From Nakamurella multipartita DSM 44233 (lineage in GTDB: Bacteria; Actinomycetota; Actinomycetes; Mycobacteriales; Nakamurellaceae), in contig NC_013235.1 in the NCBI RefSeq assembly GCF_000024365.1, positions 992,001 through 1,056,000 on the forward strand: DNA of 64,000 nucleotides, given 5' to 3'. Both the position numbers and the translations under genes were made by a program. Each line of letters opens with the position of its first letter. Position 1 is the first letter of the stretch. The notes below the pieces were generated by a model that saw nothing but the letters and a program-made list of their open reading frames with translations, made no database searches and had not been told where the DNA came from. This document shows positions 35,929-46,493 of this stretch, in pieces.

Positions 35929-37100
35929 CCCCGACCGGGCTGGCCGACCTGGTGGATCGGCGGCTGCCGCAGCTGCTGGCCGACCTGGAACAGCTGGTCC
36001 GCTGCGAGTCCCCCTCGGCCGACCTGGGCGCCGTCGCCGCCAGCGCCGACCTGATCGCCGCGCTGGGTGCACGGCGGCTGGGCGTCGAGCCGCGGCGGTT
36101 CACCGTCGAGGGCTGTCAGCACGTGGCGTTCCGGTTCGGCACCGGGCCGATCCGGGTGCTGCTGCTGGCCCACCACGACACGGTGTGGCCGATCGGGTCG
36201 CTGGCCGAACACCCCTGGTCGATCGACGAGGCCGGATCGCCGGCGGTGCTTCGCGGGCCGGGAACGGTCGACATGAAGGCCGGCCTGGCGATGGCGATCC
36301 ACGCGATGGCGGCCGTGGCCGAGCGCGGTCACGACCTGGCCGGCGTGTGCCTGCTGGTCACCGGGGACGAGGAGATCGGCTCGCCGACCTCACGGGCCCT
36401 GATCGAGGAGCACGCCCGCGGGGCGCGGGCCTGCCTGGTACTGGAAGGAGCCGGCCCGAGCGGTGCCCTCAAGACCGCGCGCAAGGGCACCTCCTGGTAC
36501 CGGATCGGGATCGTCGGCCGGGCCGCGCACGCCGGCGGTGAACCGGAGAAGGGCATCAACGCGGCGGTCGAGCTGGCCCACCTGATCCTGGCCGTGGGCG
36601 CGCTGGGGGCGCCGGAGGCGGGCACGACGGTGACGCCGACGGTCGCCGCGGCCGGCACGACCACCAACACGGTGCCCGCGGCGGCCGTGCTGAACATCGA
36701 CGTGCGGGCCCGCACCGCGGCCGAGCAGGAGCGGGTGCACGCCGCGATGCTGGCGCTGGCACCGACCGTGCCCGGGGCCACCCTGACCGTCGCGGGCGGC
36801 ATCAACCGGCCGCCGATGCCGAGGTCGAGCGCGGCCGGGCTGTTCGCCATCGCCGGCCGGCTGGCCGACCGGGAAGGGCTGGGCCCGCTGGCCGAACGAT
36901 CGGTCGGTGGCGGGTCGGACGGCAACTTCACCGCCGCGCTCGGCGTGCCGACGCTGGACGGTCTGGGGGCCGTCGGCGGCGGCGCGCACGCGGCCGACGA
37001 GCACGTGCGGCTGGACGCGATCGGGCCGCGGACGGTGCTGCTGGCCGCCTTGATCCAGGAGCTGGCAGGCCCCGAACCCGCCGCGCGGGAGCCCGGGTGA
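35925..37100 (+). CDS. M20-family metallopeptidase (acyl-amino-acid hydrolase-like)
   Basis: A 391-residue cytoplasmic zinc hydrolase. Metal ligands are visible as [17 protein letters not shown], the TGDEEIGSP Glu pair and the C-terminal HAADEHV. It resembles carboxypeptidase G2/desuccinylase-type members. In the D- to L-amino-acid route described in Geobacillus kaustophilus an M20 enzyme removes succinate from N-succinyl-L-amino acids; the overlapping GNAT and racemase genes support that role here. A carboxypeptidase remains possible. Confidence 0.85.
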   Translation: MTPTGLADLVDRRLPQLLADLEQLVRCESPSADLGAVAASADLIAALGARRLGVEPRRFTVEGCQHVAFRFGTGPIRVLLLAHHDTVWPIGSLAEHPWSIDEAGSPAVLRGPGTVDMKAGLAMAIHAMAAVAERGHDLAGVCLLVTGDEEIGSPTSRALIEEHARGARACLVLEGAGPSGALKTARKGTSWYRIGIVGRAAHAGGEPEKGINAAVELAHLILAVGALGAPEAGTTVTPTVAAAGTTTNTVPAAAVLNIDVRARTAAEQERVHAAMLALAPTVPGATLTVAGGINRPPMPRSSAAGLFAIAGRLADREGLGPLAERSVGGGSDGNFTAALGVPTLDGLGAVGGGAHAADEHVRLDAIGPRTVLLAALIQELAGPEPAAREPG

Positions 37101-37990
37101 GCGAGGCGTTCGCGGTCGCCCGGGCCGCCGCCGCCCGGGCGTCGGTGCAGATCAGGGAACTGGACACGCTGGCCGAGATGACGGCCGCCTGCGCCCTGCT
37201 GGACCGGATCTGGCAGATCCCACCGGGGGAGGTCTCGGAGGTGCGGCCGTCGCTGCTGCGGGCGCTCGGACACGCCGGCAACTACCTGGTCGGCGCCTAC
37301 GCCACCGACGGGCCGCGCGCCGACGAGCTGGTGGCCGCCAGCGTCGCCTTCTTCGGCTCACCGCCCGGCGGCTCACTGCACTCGCACATCACCGGGGTGC
37401 TGCCCGGCGCGGGAGCCGGCGTCGGCGCCGCGATCAAGTGGCATCAGCGGGCCTGGGCCCTGGCCCACGGGGTGGGCCGGGTCACCTGGACCTACGACCC
37501 GCTGATCGCCCGCAACGCGTTCTTCAACGTGACCCGGCTGGGTGCCCGGCCCCGGCGCTACCTGGTCGACTTCTACGGACCGATGGACGACGGGCCCAAT
37601 CGCGGTCAGCCGACCGACCGGGCCGACGTCGAGTGGGACCTGCGCTCGCCCGAGGTGCGGGCGGCCGCCGCGCCGGTGCTCGCCGGTCGGCCCGGGACCG
37701 ACGGACCCGACGTGGACGCGCTGCGGTCGGCCGGTGCGACGGTGGCGCTCGCGGTCGGCGACGACGGCGAGCCGGCCCGGGCCGAATCCGCCGGTGGGGC
37801 GACCGGTCCGCTGCTGATCGGGGTGCCCGCCGACATCGAGGCGCTGCGCCGGACGGACCCGGCGCAGGCCCTGCGTTGGCGGTTGGCGGTGCGGTCCGTA
37901 CTCGGCGCGGCGATGGCCGACGACGCCCGGCGGATCACCGGATTCGCCCGATCCGGTTGGTATGTCCTGGAAGGGAAGGGACCGGCATGA
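37097..37990 (+). CDS. GNAT-superfamily acyltransferase (COG3375-like), putative D-amino acid N-succinyltransferase
   Basis: A 297-residue protein from the GTG at 37097 overlapping the M20 stop. The core has LHSHITGVLPGAGAGVG (acetyl-CoA-loop position), WTYDPLIARNAFFNVTRLGA and YGPMDDGPNRGQPTDR, typical of the COG3375 group found next to N-acylamino-acid racemases. The usual GNAT R/QxxGxG/A loop reads GAGAGVG here, slightly atypical. By context it would attach succinyl from succinyl-CoA to a D-amino acid. Confidence 0.8.
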   Translation: MSEAFAVARAAAARASVQIRELDTLAEMTAACALLDRIWQIPPGEVSEVRPSLLRALGHAGNYLVGAYATDGPRADELVAASVAFFGSPPGGSLHSHITGVLPGAGAGVGAAIKWHQRAWALAHGVGRVTWTYDPLIARNAFFNVTRLGARPRRYLVDFYGPMDDGPNRGQPTDRADVEWDLRSPEVRAAAAPVLAGRPGTDGPDVDALRSAGATVALAVGDDGEPARAESAGGATGPLLIGVPADIEALRRTDPAQALRWRLAVRSVLGAAMADDARRITGFARSGWYVLEGKGPA

Positions 37991-39129
37991 AGCTGACGGG
38001 AGCCGAGCTGCGGACGATCCGGATGCCGTTGGTGACGCCGTTCGAGACCTCGTTCGGGGTGGAGGAGGACCGGGTGGCCGTCCTGGTCCGGGTGATCGGC
38101 ACCGTCGGTGGGGACCGGCGGCCGACCGAGGTCCAGGGCTGGGGCGAGTGCGTGGCGATGGAGCTGCCGCTCTACAGCTCCGAGTACGCCGAGGCCGCCG
38201 CGGCGATGCTGCGCACCTTCCTGCTGCCGCGGTTGCTGCGCGCTTCGGCCGCCGGCACCGACATCACCGCCGAGACCGTCGATGCCCTGCTGGAGCCCTT
38301 CGTCGGGCACCGGATGGCCAAGGCCGCGCTGGAGATGGCCGTGCTGGACGCGCAGCTGCGGGGCACCGGGCAGTCCATGGCCGGCTACCTGGGCGCGACC
38401 CGGCCGACGGTGCCGGCCGGGGTCTCGGTCGGCATCCAGCCGTCGATTGCGACCCTGCTGGACGTCGTCGCCGACTACCTGGCCGACGGCTACGTGCGGA
38501 TCAAGCTCAAGATCAAGCCCGGGTGGGACGTCGCCCCGGTGGAGGCCGTCCGGGAGCGGTTCGGCGAGCTGATCCCGCTGCAGGTGGACGCCAATGCGGC
38601 CTACACGCTGGCCGACGCGCGGGTGCTGCGCCGGCTCGATGCCTTCGACCTGCTGCTGATCGAACAGCCCCTGCCGGAGGACGACCTGCGTCAGCACGCC
38701 GAGCTGGCGACGTTGGTGCGCACCCCGATCTGCCTGGACGAATCGATCGTCTCGCCGCGGGCGGCGGCGGACGCGATCGCGCTGAAGTCGTGTTCGGTGA
38801 TCAACATCAAGGCCGGCCGGGTCGGCGGGTACCTGGCGGCCAAGCAGATCCACGACATCTGCCGGGCCAACGGCATTCCGGTCTGGTGCGGCGGGATGCT
38901 GGAGACCGGGCTGGGCCGGGCGGCCAACGCGGCCCTGGCCGCGCTGCCCGGGTTCACCCTGACCGGCGACATCTCGGCCTCCGACCGGTTCTACGAGCAG
39001 GACATCACCGATCCGTTCGTGATGGACGACGGCCAGATCACCGTGCCCACCGGGCCGGGCCTGGGCGTCATCCCGAACCAGAGCGTGCTCGAGCGCTTCA
39101 CCGTGACCACGGAGTGGATCCAGGCCTGA
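37987..39129 (+). CDS. N-acylamino acid racemase / o-succinylbenzoate synthase-family enolase-superfamily enzyme
   Basis: A 380-residue muconate-lactonising-type enolase-superfamily enzyme. The catalytic KxK lysines are Lys173 and Lys175 (RIKLKIKPGWD), metal ligands are Asp201 (VDANAAY), Glu226 (LIEQPLP) and Asp251 (CLDESI), and the opposite-face base is Lys275 (NIKAGRVGG). All are intact. Because a separate menC (52546-53556) is present and this gene overlaps GNAT and M20 genes, N-succinylamino-acid racemisation is the better call than menaquinone synthesis. Confidence 0.9.
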   Translation: MKLTGAELRTIRMPLVTPFETSFGVEEDRVAVLVRVIGTVGGDRRPTEVQGWGECVAMELPLYSSEYAEAAAAMLRTFLLPRLLRASAAGTDITAETVDALLEPFVGHRMAKAALEMAVLDAQLRGTGQSMAGYLGATRPTVPAGVSVGIQPSIATLLDVVADYLADGYVRIKLKIKPGWDVAPVEAVRERFGELIPLQVDANAAYTLADARVLRRLDAFDLLLIEQPLPEDDLRQHAELATLVRTPICLDESIVSPRAAADAIALKSCSVINIKAGRVGGYLAAKQIHDICRANGIPVWCGGMLETGLGRAANAALAALPGFTLTGDISASDRFYEQDITDPFVMDDGQITVPTGPGLGVIPNQSVLERFTVTTEWIQA

Positions 39130-39141
39130 CCGGCGGGCGGC

Positions 39142-39786
39142 TCAGGCCACGGCCAGGATGCGGCGGCGCAGCCAGTCCAGCGAGTTCTCCAGGTCGAAGG
39201 TCAGCCGGCGGGTCAGCAGGAAGTGGTCGGGCCGCAGCACCCAGGCCTGCTTGGACTGCACCCCGATCACGCTGACCCGGATCGAGAAGTCGTGCGGGGG
39301 CCGTCCGAGCAGCGTGGGCAGCTCGGCGATCAGGGCGTTGAGGCCCGGTCCGGGGGCGGCGTGGGCGTGCCGGATCCGGGGGTCACCGCCCAGGCTGTCG
39401 GACCAGATACAGGCCTGGTGATAGTGCCGTTCGACCAGTGCGCGCAGGTCGGGGACGTGCAGCAACGCCGGAAAGTGGGGTGGGCGCAGGTCGTCGATCG
39501 CGGCCGAACCGGCGTCCAGCAGGTGCTCCCACCAGCGGGCCCACTGGTGGGCGGCGACGGCCGGATCGACCTCGCGCCGGGTGAGCAGCCGCAGCCCCCG
39601 CGGCTCGGCCGGTTCCACGGGCCGGCGGGACCAGACCGGCTGCCACTGCCAGGACGGGTCCAGCGGCGGGATCTCCGGGTCGGTGTGCGGGGTGAGGCCG
39701 GCCGCGTCGCGCACGTACAGCGCGATCCGCAGCGCCTCCGGCTCGACGAGCACGACCTTCCACCGCTCGGTCCCGGCGATGAACAT
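39142..39786 (-). CDS. Hypothetical protein
   Basis: A 214-residue soluble protein, Trp-rich (SWQWQPVWSRRP, WARWWEHLL), with no signal peptide or membrane helix. Phrases such as DFSIRVSVIGVQSKQAWVLRPDHFLLTRRL suggest a folded domain. It converges with the racemase gene, 12 bases apart. I do not recognise the family and see no catalytic motif. Confidence 0.7.
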   Translation of the reverse strand: MFIAGTERWKVVLVEPEALRIALYVRDAAGLTPHTDPEIPPLDPSWQWQPVWSRRPVEPAEPRGLRLLTRREVDPAVAAHQWARWWEHLLDAGSAAIDDLRPPHFPALLHVPDLRALVERHYHQACIWSDSLGGDPRIRHAHAAPGPGLNALIAELPTLLGRPPHDFSIRVSVIGVQSKQAWVLRPDHFLLTRRLTFDLENSLDWLRRRILAVA

Positions 39787-39864
39787 CCGCCCATGGTGCC
39801 AGTCCGGCCCGCCGCGCTCCGTCCCCCGGACTCGAGTTGATCATGGGCACCACGCCGACTCCGT

Positions 39865-39925
39865 GTTGATCATGGGGAGAGAGCCGTTCTGGCGCTGCCA
39901 GAACGGCACTCTGCCCATGATCAAC
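39865..39925. repeat. Near-perfect 61-bp palindrome with GTTGATCATGGG arms
   Basis: Arms of about 29 bases pair with only two mismatches around a GCT centre; the ends are GTTGATCATGGG and its complement, the inner part CCGTTCTGGC/GCCAGAACGG. A half copy (GTTGATCATGGGCA, 39836-39849) lies just upstream. Related palindromes occur at 57326-57333 plus 58955-59009 (split by IS110) and 62221-62292. It lies between two minus-strand genes and could fold as a strong RNA hairpin. Confidence 0.9.
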
Positions 39926-39952
39926 TGCCGGCGGGCGGGGCCGCCGGCACCC

Positions 39953-40831
39953 TCACACCCAGGCTTGCAGGGCCAGCCCGGCGCCGACCAGCACCGAATA
40001 GACGAACTCGAGCCGGCCGGTCTGGCCGAGCACGGTGATCAGGTCTCGGCCCTTGGCCCCGGCCAGCACGGCGCGGGTCGGCGGAACGGCCAGCGGCACC
40101 GCCAGCAGGACCAGCAGGCACCAGGGGTGGGTCGGCGCCAGCACCAGAGCGGCCAGGAACGCTCCGCCGATCATCAGCGCGAACACCTTGCGGCTCAACG
40201 GCTCGCCCAGCAACACGGCCAGGGTGCGTTTGCCCACCTCGACGTCGGTGTGCACGTCGCGCAGGTTGTTGGCCATCAGCAACGCGCAGGCCAGCAGCCC
40301 GATGCCGATGGCCGCGATCACCGCGTACAGGGAGATGGTCAGCGCCAGGACGTAGGTCGTACCCAGCACGGCGACCAGGCCGAAGAAGACGAACACGAAG
40401 ATCTCGCCCAGCCCCGCGTAGCCGTAGGGCTTGGGGCCGCCGGTGTAGAACCAGGCCGCGGCGACACTGGCCAGGCCCACGGGGACCAACCACCAGGACG
40501 TCATCGCGGCCAGCGCGAGCCCGGCCACGCCGGCGATCCCGAAGCACAGGAAGGCGGCCCGCTTCACCGTGCTCGGCGCGGCCAGCCGGGCGCCGACCAA
40601 CCGGACCGGCCCGACCCGCACCTCGTCGGTGCCGCGGATGCCGTCGGAGTAGTCGTTGGAGTAATTGACGCCGACCTGCAGGCTCAGCGAGACCACCATG
40701 GCCAGCGCCGCGCGGAGCCAGGAGAAGGCGCCCAGGTCGATGCCGGCGCCGACGCCGACCAGGACCGGTGCGATCGCCGCGGGCAGGGTGCGGGGTCGGG
40801 CGGCCTGGATCCACTGCTGAGCTGTTGCCAC
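39953..40831 (-). CDS. menA: 1,4-dihydroxy-2-naphthoate polyprenyltransferase
   Basis: A 292-residue UbiA-family membrane enzyme that attaches the polyprenyl chain to dihydroxynaphthoate in menaquinone synthesis. The first Asp-rich motif is NYSNDYSDGIRGTDEVR, the second is NNLRDVHTDVEVGKRTLAV. About eight helices are predicted. The GTG at 40831 (MATAQQWIQAARPRTLPAA) is chosen over an upstream start giving an Arg/Trp-rich extension. It is on the same strand as mug, menE and menB. Confidence 0.95.
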   Translation of the reverse strand: MATAQQWIQAARPRTLPAAIAPVLVGVGAGIDLGAFSWLRAALAMVVSLSLQVGVNYSNDYSDGIRGTDEVRVGPVRLVGARLAAPSTVKRAAFLCFGIAGVAGLALAAMTSWWLVPVGLASVAAAWFYTGGPKPYGYAGLGEIFVFVFFGLVAVLGTTYVLALTISLYAVIAAIGIGLLACALLMANNLRDVHTDVEVGKRTLAVLLGEPLSRKVFALMIGGAFLAALVLAPTHPWCLLVLLAVPLAVPPTRAVLAGAKGRDLITVLGQTGRLEFVYSVLVGAGLALQAWV

Positions 40832-40943
40832 GTGGATCGACCCTACGTGCTCGCGCGCCCATCGCCGGCCCCACCGGCACCACCGTGACCGGGATCGCGG
40901 CCACGCCCGGTCCGCCCCCGGGCTGGCGCCCCCTGGTCGGCTT

Positions 40944-40994
40944 ATCAAAGCCGCGCGATCGGCCCACAATTTCGCCGGATTGCGCGGCTTTGAT
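40944..40994. terminator. Inverted repeat between mug and menA
   Basis: ATCAAAGCCGCGC (40944-40956) pairs with GCGCGGCTTTGAT (40982-40994), extended by four further pairs including one G-T, giving a 17-bp stem with a 17-base loop. It lies 27 bases after the mug stop and about 110 bases before menA, so a terminator or processing hairpin is likely. Confidence 0.6.
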
Positions 40995-41021
40995 CAGCGA
41001 AGCCGGGGGAGGGGATGGCGG

Positions 41022-41603
41022 TCAGCGGACCAGCGGCACGCCCGCGGCCAGCGCCGGTTCCCGGTAGGCGACGCCCAGCGAGGCGGCGGTCTCGTGGGCA
41101 TTGAGCCCACTGGGGTTGGGCAGCACCCACAGCTGGGCGCCGCCCAGGTCCTCCGGTTGCCGGCCCGGGCGGGCCTTGGGCCGGCCGAAGGCCTGCCGGT
41201 AGGCAGTCAGGCCGAGCACGGCGACCACGGCCGGCCGGACGCGCTGCACGGTGGCGGTCAGCGTGCCCGCGGCCTGCCGGATCTGCTCGCCGGTCAGCTC
41301 GTCGGCGCGGGCCGTCGCGAACGGGACCAGGTTGGTGATGCCGATGCCGGCCCCGACCAGCTCGGCCCGGTCGGCCGGCGCCATGCCGCCGCTGACGTCC
41401 ATCCGCTCCCGGGTGATGCCGGCCAGCTGCAGGGCCGGCCAGAACCGGTTGCCCGGCCGGGCGAAGTGGGCGTTCGCGGCGGCCGTCCACAGCCCCGGGT
41501 TGATGCCGACGAACAGCAGCCGGACGCCCGGCTCGATCAGGTCGTCCACCCGGGCGCCGTGGAACGACTCGAGCTGGGCGCGGGTGAACCGGGCCGGGCT
41601 CAT
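41022..41603 (-). CDS. mug: G/U mismatch-specific DNA glycosylase
   Basis: A 193-residue uracil-DNA-glycosylase-superfamily protein of the Mug/TDG branch. The active-site motif is GINPGLWTAAANAHFARPG with GINPG carrying the catalytic Asn, and the second motif is LPNPSGLNAH. It removes uracil or ethenocytosine from mismatches. Its ATG overlaps the menE stop; the link to menaquinone genes is probably only transcriptional. Confidence 0.92.
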   Translation of the reverse strand: MSPARFTRAQLESFHGARVDDLIEPGVRLLFVGINPGLWTAAANAHFARPGNRFWPALQLAGITRERMDVSGGMAPADRAELVGAGIGITNLVPFATARADELTGEQIRQAAGTLTATVQRVRPAVVAVLGLTAYRQAFGRPKARPGRQPEDLGGAQLWVLPNPSGLNAHETAASLGVAYREPALAAGVPLVR

Positions 41604-42904
41604 CGCCGCTCCCGCAGGTCCACCACCGGCACGCCCGGGTGCGCGGCCACGGCGCGGCCGGCCAGCTCACGGGCCGCCACCCGGTCGGGCTTGCCGGGGC
41701 CGCGCAGCGGCAGCGCGTCGACCAGCACCAGCATCCGGGGCGCCGCCGCCGGACCGTGCGCCGACCGGGCGTCGGCCCGCAGCCGGTCCAGGTCGGGCGC
41801 CCCGGCATCGAGCGGCCCGGCCGGGACCACCAGCGCGACCAGCCGCTGCCCCCATTCGGCGTCCGGCACCGCGGTCAACAGGACGTCGGCCACCCCGGGG
41901 GCGGCGGCCAGGGTCGCCTCCACCCCGGCCGGCGCGATCTTGACCCCGCCGGTGATGAGCACGTCGTCGACCCGGCCCAGGACCCGCCACCGCCCGTCCA
42001 CGAGCCCGCCGAGATCGTCGGTCCGGAACCGGCGGGCGCCGGCCGGATCGCGGTCGAACGCCGGGTCGCCTTGCCGGCCGCGGTACCCCCGGGCGACCAC
42101 CGGCCCGGCCAGGCTGATCCGGCCGTGCTCGTCGGTGCTCACGGTGACCCCGGGCAGGGGCCGACCGTCATAGACGCAGCCGCCGCAGGTCTCGCTCATG
42201 CCGTAGGTGGTCACGGCCCGGACCCCCGCCGCGGCGGCCCGGTCCAGCAGCGCTGGCGGCGCCGGGGCTCCCCCGACCAGGACGGCGGTGAAGCCGGCCA
42301 GCGCGGTCGCGGCCGCCGGATCCGGGTCGGCCAGGATCCGTTGCAGCTGGGTGGGCACCAGGGAGACGAACCGCACCCCGGCCGGCATCGCGGCGGCCGC
42401 GGCGGCGAACCGGGCCGGGGTGAACGGCGTCGCGGTGTCCAGCACGGTCGGTGTGGTGCCCTCGACCAGCGAGCGCTGCAGCACCTGCAGCCCGGCCACG
42501 TGGTGGGCGGGCAGGGCCAGCAACCAGTGCGCCGGCCGGGTGTCCTCGGTCGGTCCGGCCTCGGTCGGTCCATCCTCGGCCGGCCCGCCTCCGGCCAGCA
42601 CGCGGCGGGTGGCCCGGGCCGAGGCGAGCAGGGCGCCGGCCGGCAGTAGCGTGCCCTTGGGGGCGCCGGTCGAACCCGAGGTGGTGACGACGAAGGCCGT
42701 CGGGTCGTCCGGGTCGTCCTCGCCGGGGGCCAGCGCCCCGTCCAGCAGGAGCGCCCGGGCCGCGCGGGCGGCGGCCGGGTTGTCCCCGGCCGGCACCGGG
42801 AGCAACGCCGGACCGTCCCCGGCCAGGGCCCGGGCCAACCGGGGGAGCAGGTCGAGCACCGCGTCGCCGGTCGGCAGCGGCAGCAGCTGCAGGGCCCGGG
42901 CCAA
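41600..42904 (-). CDS. menE: o-Succinylbenzoate-CoA ligase
   Basis: A 434-residue ANL ligase, shorter than most acyl-CoA synthetases as is typical for MenE. The phosphate-binding loop is TTSGSTGAPKGTLL, A5 is TTYGMSETCGG and the C-terminal hinge/lysine region includes GRVDDVLITGGVKI and GPGKPDR with the catalytic Lys. It converts o-succinylbenzoate to its CoA ester. The TTG start is one base after the menB stop. It overlaps mug by four bases. Confidence 0.93.
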   Translation of the reverse strand: MARALQLLPLPTGDAVLDLLPRLARALAGDGPALLPVPAGDNPAAARAARALLLDGALAPGEDDPDDPTAFVVTTSGSTGAPKGTLLPAGALLASARATRRVLAGGGPAEDGPTEAGPTEDTRPAHWLLALPAHHVAGLQVLQRSLVEGTTPTVLDTATPFTPARFAAAAAAMPAGVRFVSLVPTQLQRILADPDPAAATALAGFTAVLVGGAPAPPALLDRAAAAGVRAVTTYGMSETCGGCVYDGRPLPGVTVSTDEHGRISLAGPVVARGYRGRQGDPAFDRDPAGARRFRTDDLGGLVDGRWRVLGRVDDVLITGGVKIAPAGVEATLAAAPGVADVLLTAVPDAEWGQRLVALVVPAGPLDAGAPDLDRLRADARSAHGPAAAPRMLVLVDALPLRGPGKPDRVAARELAGRAVAAHPGVPVVDLRERR

Positions 42905-42905
42905 G

Positions 42906-43859
<954 letters not shown>

Positions 43860-43934
43860 GGCCAGCAGCCTACGAGGCGGCACCGAGTCCATGCCGACCC
43901 ATGCCGTGCCCCCGGCCGGTGCCGGGGGCGGCGG

Positions 43935-46493
43935 TCACAGCCGCGGATCGACCGGTTCGGACTCCAGCGCCAGCACGGCGAACACGCACTCGTGCACCCG
44001 CCACAGCGGCTCGTCGCGGGCCAGCCGGTCCAGCGCCTCCAGGCCCAGCGCGTACTCCCGCTGGGCCAGCGAGCGCTTGTGTCCCAGCTGCCGCTCCCGT
44101 AGCCGGTCCAGGTGCACCGGCTCGGTGTAGTCGGGGCCGTAGATGATGCGCAGGTACTCCCGGCCGCGCACCTTCAGGCCCGGCTGGACCAGGCCCCGCC
44201 GGCCGCGGGTGAGGTTGGCCGCCGGCTTGACCACCATGCCCTCGCCGCCCCGTCCGGTGAGCTCGATCCACCAGGCGGTCGCCGCCGCGATCGAGTCCTC
44301 GTCGGTGGTGTCGACGATCTGCCGGGCGGTCGTGGTGACCAGGTTGGGGTCGGCCGCGGCCAGCCGGTCGGCCTGCGCCAGGTGCCAGGCGTGCGGACGG
44401 CCCTGATAGCTCGCACCGTCGCTGGCCAGCACCTGGAACGGGGCGATCCGCACCCCGTCCAGCCCGTCGGTCGGCCAGCAGTACCGGCGATAGGCGTCGG
44501 TGAACGCCTGCGCGTTGGCCGCCCGCCGCCGGGTCCGGTCCAGCAGGTCGCCGACGTCGCGACCGGCGGCGGCCGCCGCCTCCAGCACGCCGATGGCCGC
44601 CGGCAGCGCCGCCCGGGCGGCCGCCCCGACCGGGGCGTACTGCTCGCGCAGCAGCTGTCCGGCCTTGGCGTTCCAGGGCAGCAGCTCGGCGTCCAGCAGC
44701 AGCCAGGAGGCGCCGAGATCGTCGAACAGGCCGGCCTTCTCGGCCGCTGCCCGCAGCCGATCGACGAGGGCGGCGGTCAGCGCGGCCGGGAAGAACGCCC
44801 GCCCGGTGCGCGTCCAGACCTGCCCGAGCTCGCCGGCGGCGCCGAACCGGTCGGCCGCCACCGTGGCCGACCGGCAGATCAGGGCCACCGCCCGCGAGCC
44901 CATGTGCTTTTCCTGGCACACCACCTGGTCCACGCCCTCGCCGCGGAAGTACTCGAACGCCTGGTGCGGGTGTTCGAGCCACGGCGGCTGCGCCGAGGTC
45001 GCCACCGGACTCATCGTCGGCGGCAGGTACAGCAGCCAGCGCGGGTCGACGGCGAACCGGCTCATCACCTCCAGGGCGGCCGCCGCGTTCTCCTCACGAA
45101 CCGAGATCTTCGACAGGTAGCCGGTTTCCAGCACCCGCCGGCCGGTGACGTCGGCGATGTCCAGCACCTCCGGGTCCCGCACGATGGTCCCGGCGGTGGC
45201 CGCCTGCGCGTTAGCGGCGAACGGCCGGGCCGGTTCGTGGTAGACCCGCGCGGCCGGCACCGACACCAGCTCCCGCTCCGGGTAGCGCAGCGCGGTCAGC
45301 CGGCCGCCGAACACGCAGCCGGTGTCCAGGCACATCGTGTTGTTGATCCACTCCGGCTCCGGGACCGGGGTGTGCCCGTAGAGCACCATGGCCCGGCCGC
45401 GGTACTCCTGGGCCCACGGATAGCGGACCGGCAGCCCGAATTCGTCGGTCTCCCCGGTGGTCTGCCCGTACAGGCAGAACGAGCGCACCCGGCCGGACGC
45501 CCGGCCCTGGTACTTCTCGATCACCCCGGCGTGGCTGACCACGAGCTTGCCGTCGTCGAGCACGAAATGACTGATCAGCTCGTCCAGGAAGGTGCGCACC
45601 TGGTCGCGGAACTCGGGTGTCTCGGCGGCCAGCTGGGCCAGCGACTCGGCCAGCCCGTGGGTCACCTGCACGTTGCGCCCGGACAGCGCGCGCACGAGTT
45701 TGTGCTCGTGGTTGCCCGGCACGCACAGCGCGTGGCCGGCGGCCACCATGCCCATCACCAGCCGCAGCACACCCGGGGTGTCCGGCCCGCGGTCGACCAG
45801 ATCGCCCAGGAACACCGCCCGCCGGCCCGGGCAGCGGGCGTCGACGGGGCGTCCCCGCTCGTCCCGGATCAGCTGATAACCCATGTCCTGCAGCAGGGTT
45901 TCCAGTTCGGCGCGGCAGCCGTGCACGTCGCCGATCACGTCGAACGGGCCGTGCTCGTCGCGCCGGTCGCTGTAGAGCCGGGTGCGGGTGATGGTGACCT
46001 CGGCGATCTCCGGCACCCCGCGCAGGGTGTGCACCGTGCGAAAGCCCTCCCGCTGCAGGCCGCGCAGCCCCCGCCGCAGCTGATCGCGCTGCCGCCGCAC
46101 GACGTGCGGGCCGAAGTCACGGTCGGGTCGGGAGGCGTTGCGGTCCAGGGCCACTCGCTCCGGCACGTCCAGCACGATGGCCACCGGCAGCACGTCGTGC
46201 TCGCGGGCGAGGGCGACCAGCCGGCGCCGGGCCTCGGGCTGCACGTTCGTCGCGTCGACAACGGTCAGCCGGCCGGCGGCCAGGCGGAGCCCGGCGATGT
46301 AGTCCAGCAGCTGGAACGCCAGCGGGGTGGCCGCCTGGTCGTTCTCGTCGTCGGCGACGAGCCCCCGGCAGAAGTCGCTGGAGATCACCTCGGTCGGCCG
46401 GAAATGGGTGCGGGCGAACGTCGACTTGCCCGATCCGCTGACGCCGATCAGCACGACCAGGCTCAGCTCCGGCACGGCCAGTTCGCGGGTCAT
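43935..46493 (-). CDS. Bacterial polynucleotide kinase-phosphatase-ligase Pnkp
   Basis: An 852-residue three-domain RNA end-healing and sealing enzyme. Residues 1-170 form the 5' kinase (GVSGSGKSTFA); about 175-480 the 2',3' phosphatase (GDVHGC, GDLVDRGPDT, GNHEHK, YGHTPV); the rest is the ligase with the nucleotidyl lysine Lys529 in KHMGSRA. It works with Hen1, whose gene overlaps it by four bases (stop of hen1 over this start). Length matches the Clostridium thermocellum enzyme (about 870). The ATG at 46493 follows the overlap. Confidence 0.96.
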   Translation of the reverse strand: MTRELAVPELSLVVLIGVSGSGKSTFARTHFRPTEVISSDFCRGLVADDENDQAATPLAFQLLDYIAGLRLAAGRLTVVDATNVQPEARRRLVALAREHDVLPVAIVLDVPERVALDRNASRPDRDFGPHVVRRQRDQLRRGLRGLQREGFRTVHTLRGVPEIAEVTITRTRLYSDRRDEHGPFDVIGDVHGCRAELETLLQDMGYQLIRDERGRPVDARCPGRRAVFLGDLVDRGPDTPGVLRLVMGMVAAGHALCVPGNHEHKLVRALSGRNVQVTHGLAESLAQLAAETPEFRDQVRTFLDELISHFVLDDGKLVVSHAGVIEKYQGRASGRVRSFCLYGQTTGETDEFGLPVRYPWAQEYRGRAMVLYGHTPVPEPEWINNTMCLDTGCVFGGRLTALRYPERELVSVPAARVYHEPARPFAANAQAATAGTIVRDPEVLDIADVTGRRVLETGYLSKISVREENAAAALEVMSRFAVDPRWLLYLPPTMSPVATSAQPPWLEHPHQAFEYFRGEGVDQVVCQEKHMGSRAVALICRSATVAADRFGAAGELGQVWTRTGRAFFPAALTAALVDRLRAAAEKAGLFDDLGASWLLLDAELLPWNAKAGQLLREQYAPVGAAARAALPAAIGVLEAAAAAGRDVGDLLDRTRRRAANAQAFTDAYRRYCWPTDGLDGVRIAPFQVLASDGASYQGRPHAWHLAQADRLAAADPNLVTTTARQIVDTTDEDSIAAATAWWIELTGRGGEGMVVKPAANLTRGRRGLVQPGLKVRGREYLRIIYGPDYTEPVHLDRLRERQLGHKRSLAQREYALGLEALDRLARDEPLWRVHECVFAVLALESEPVDPRL

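Noticed and set aside
39865..39925. Palindrome as a DasR or other repressor operator
   Set aside because: It lacks the TGGTCTA core, is much longer than an operator, and recurs in unrelated intergenic sites.
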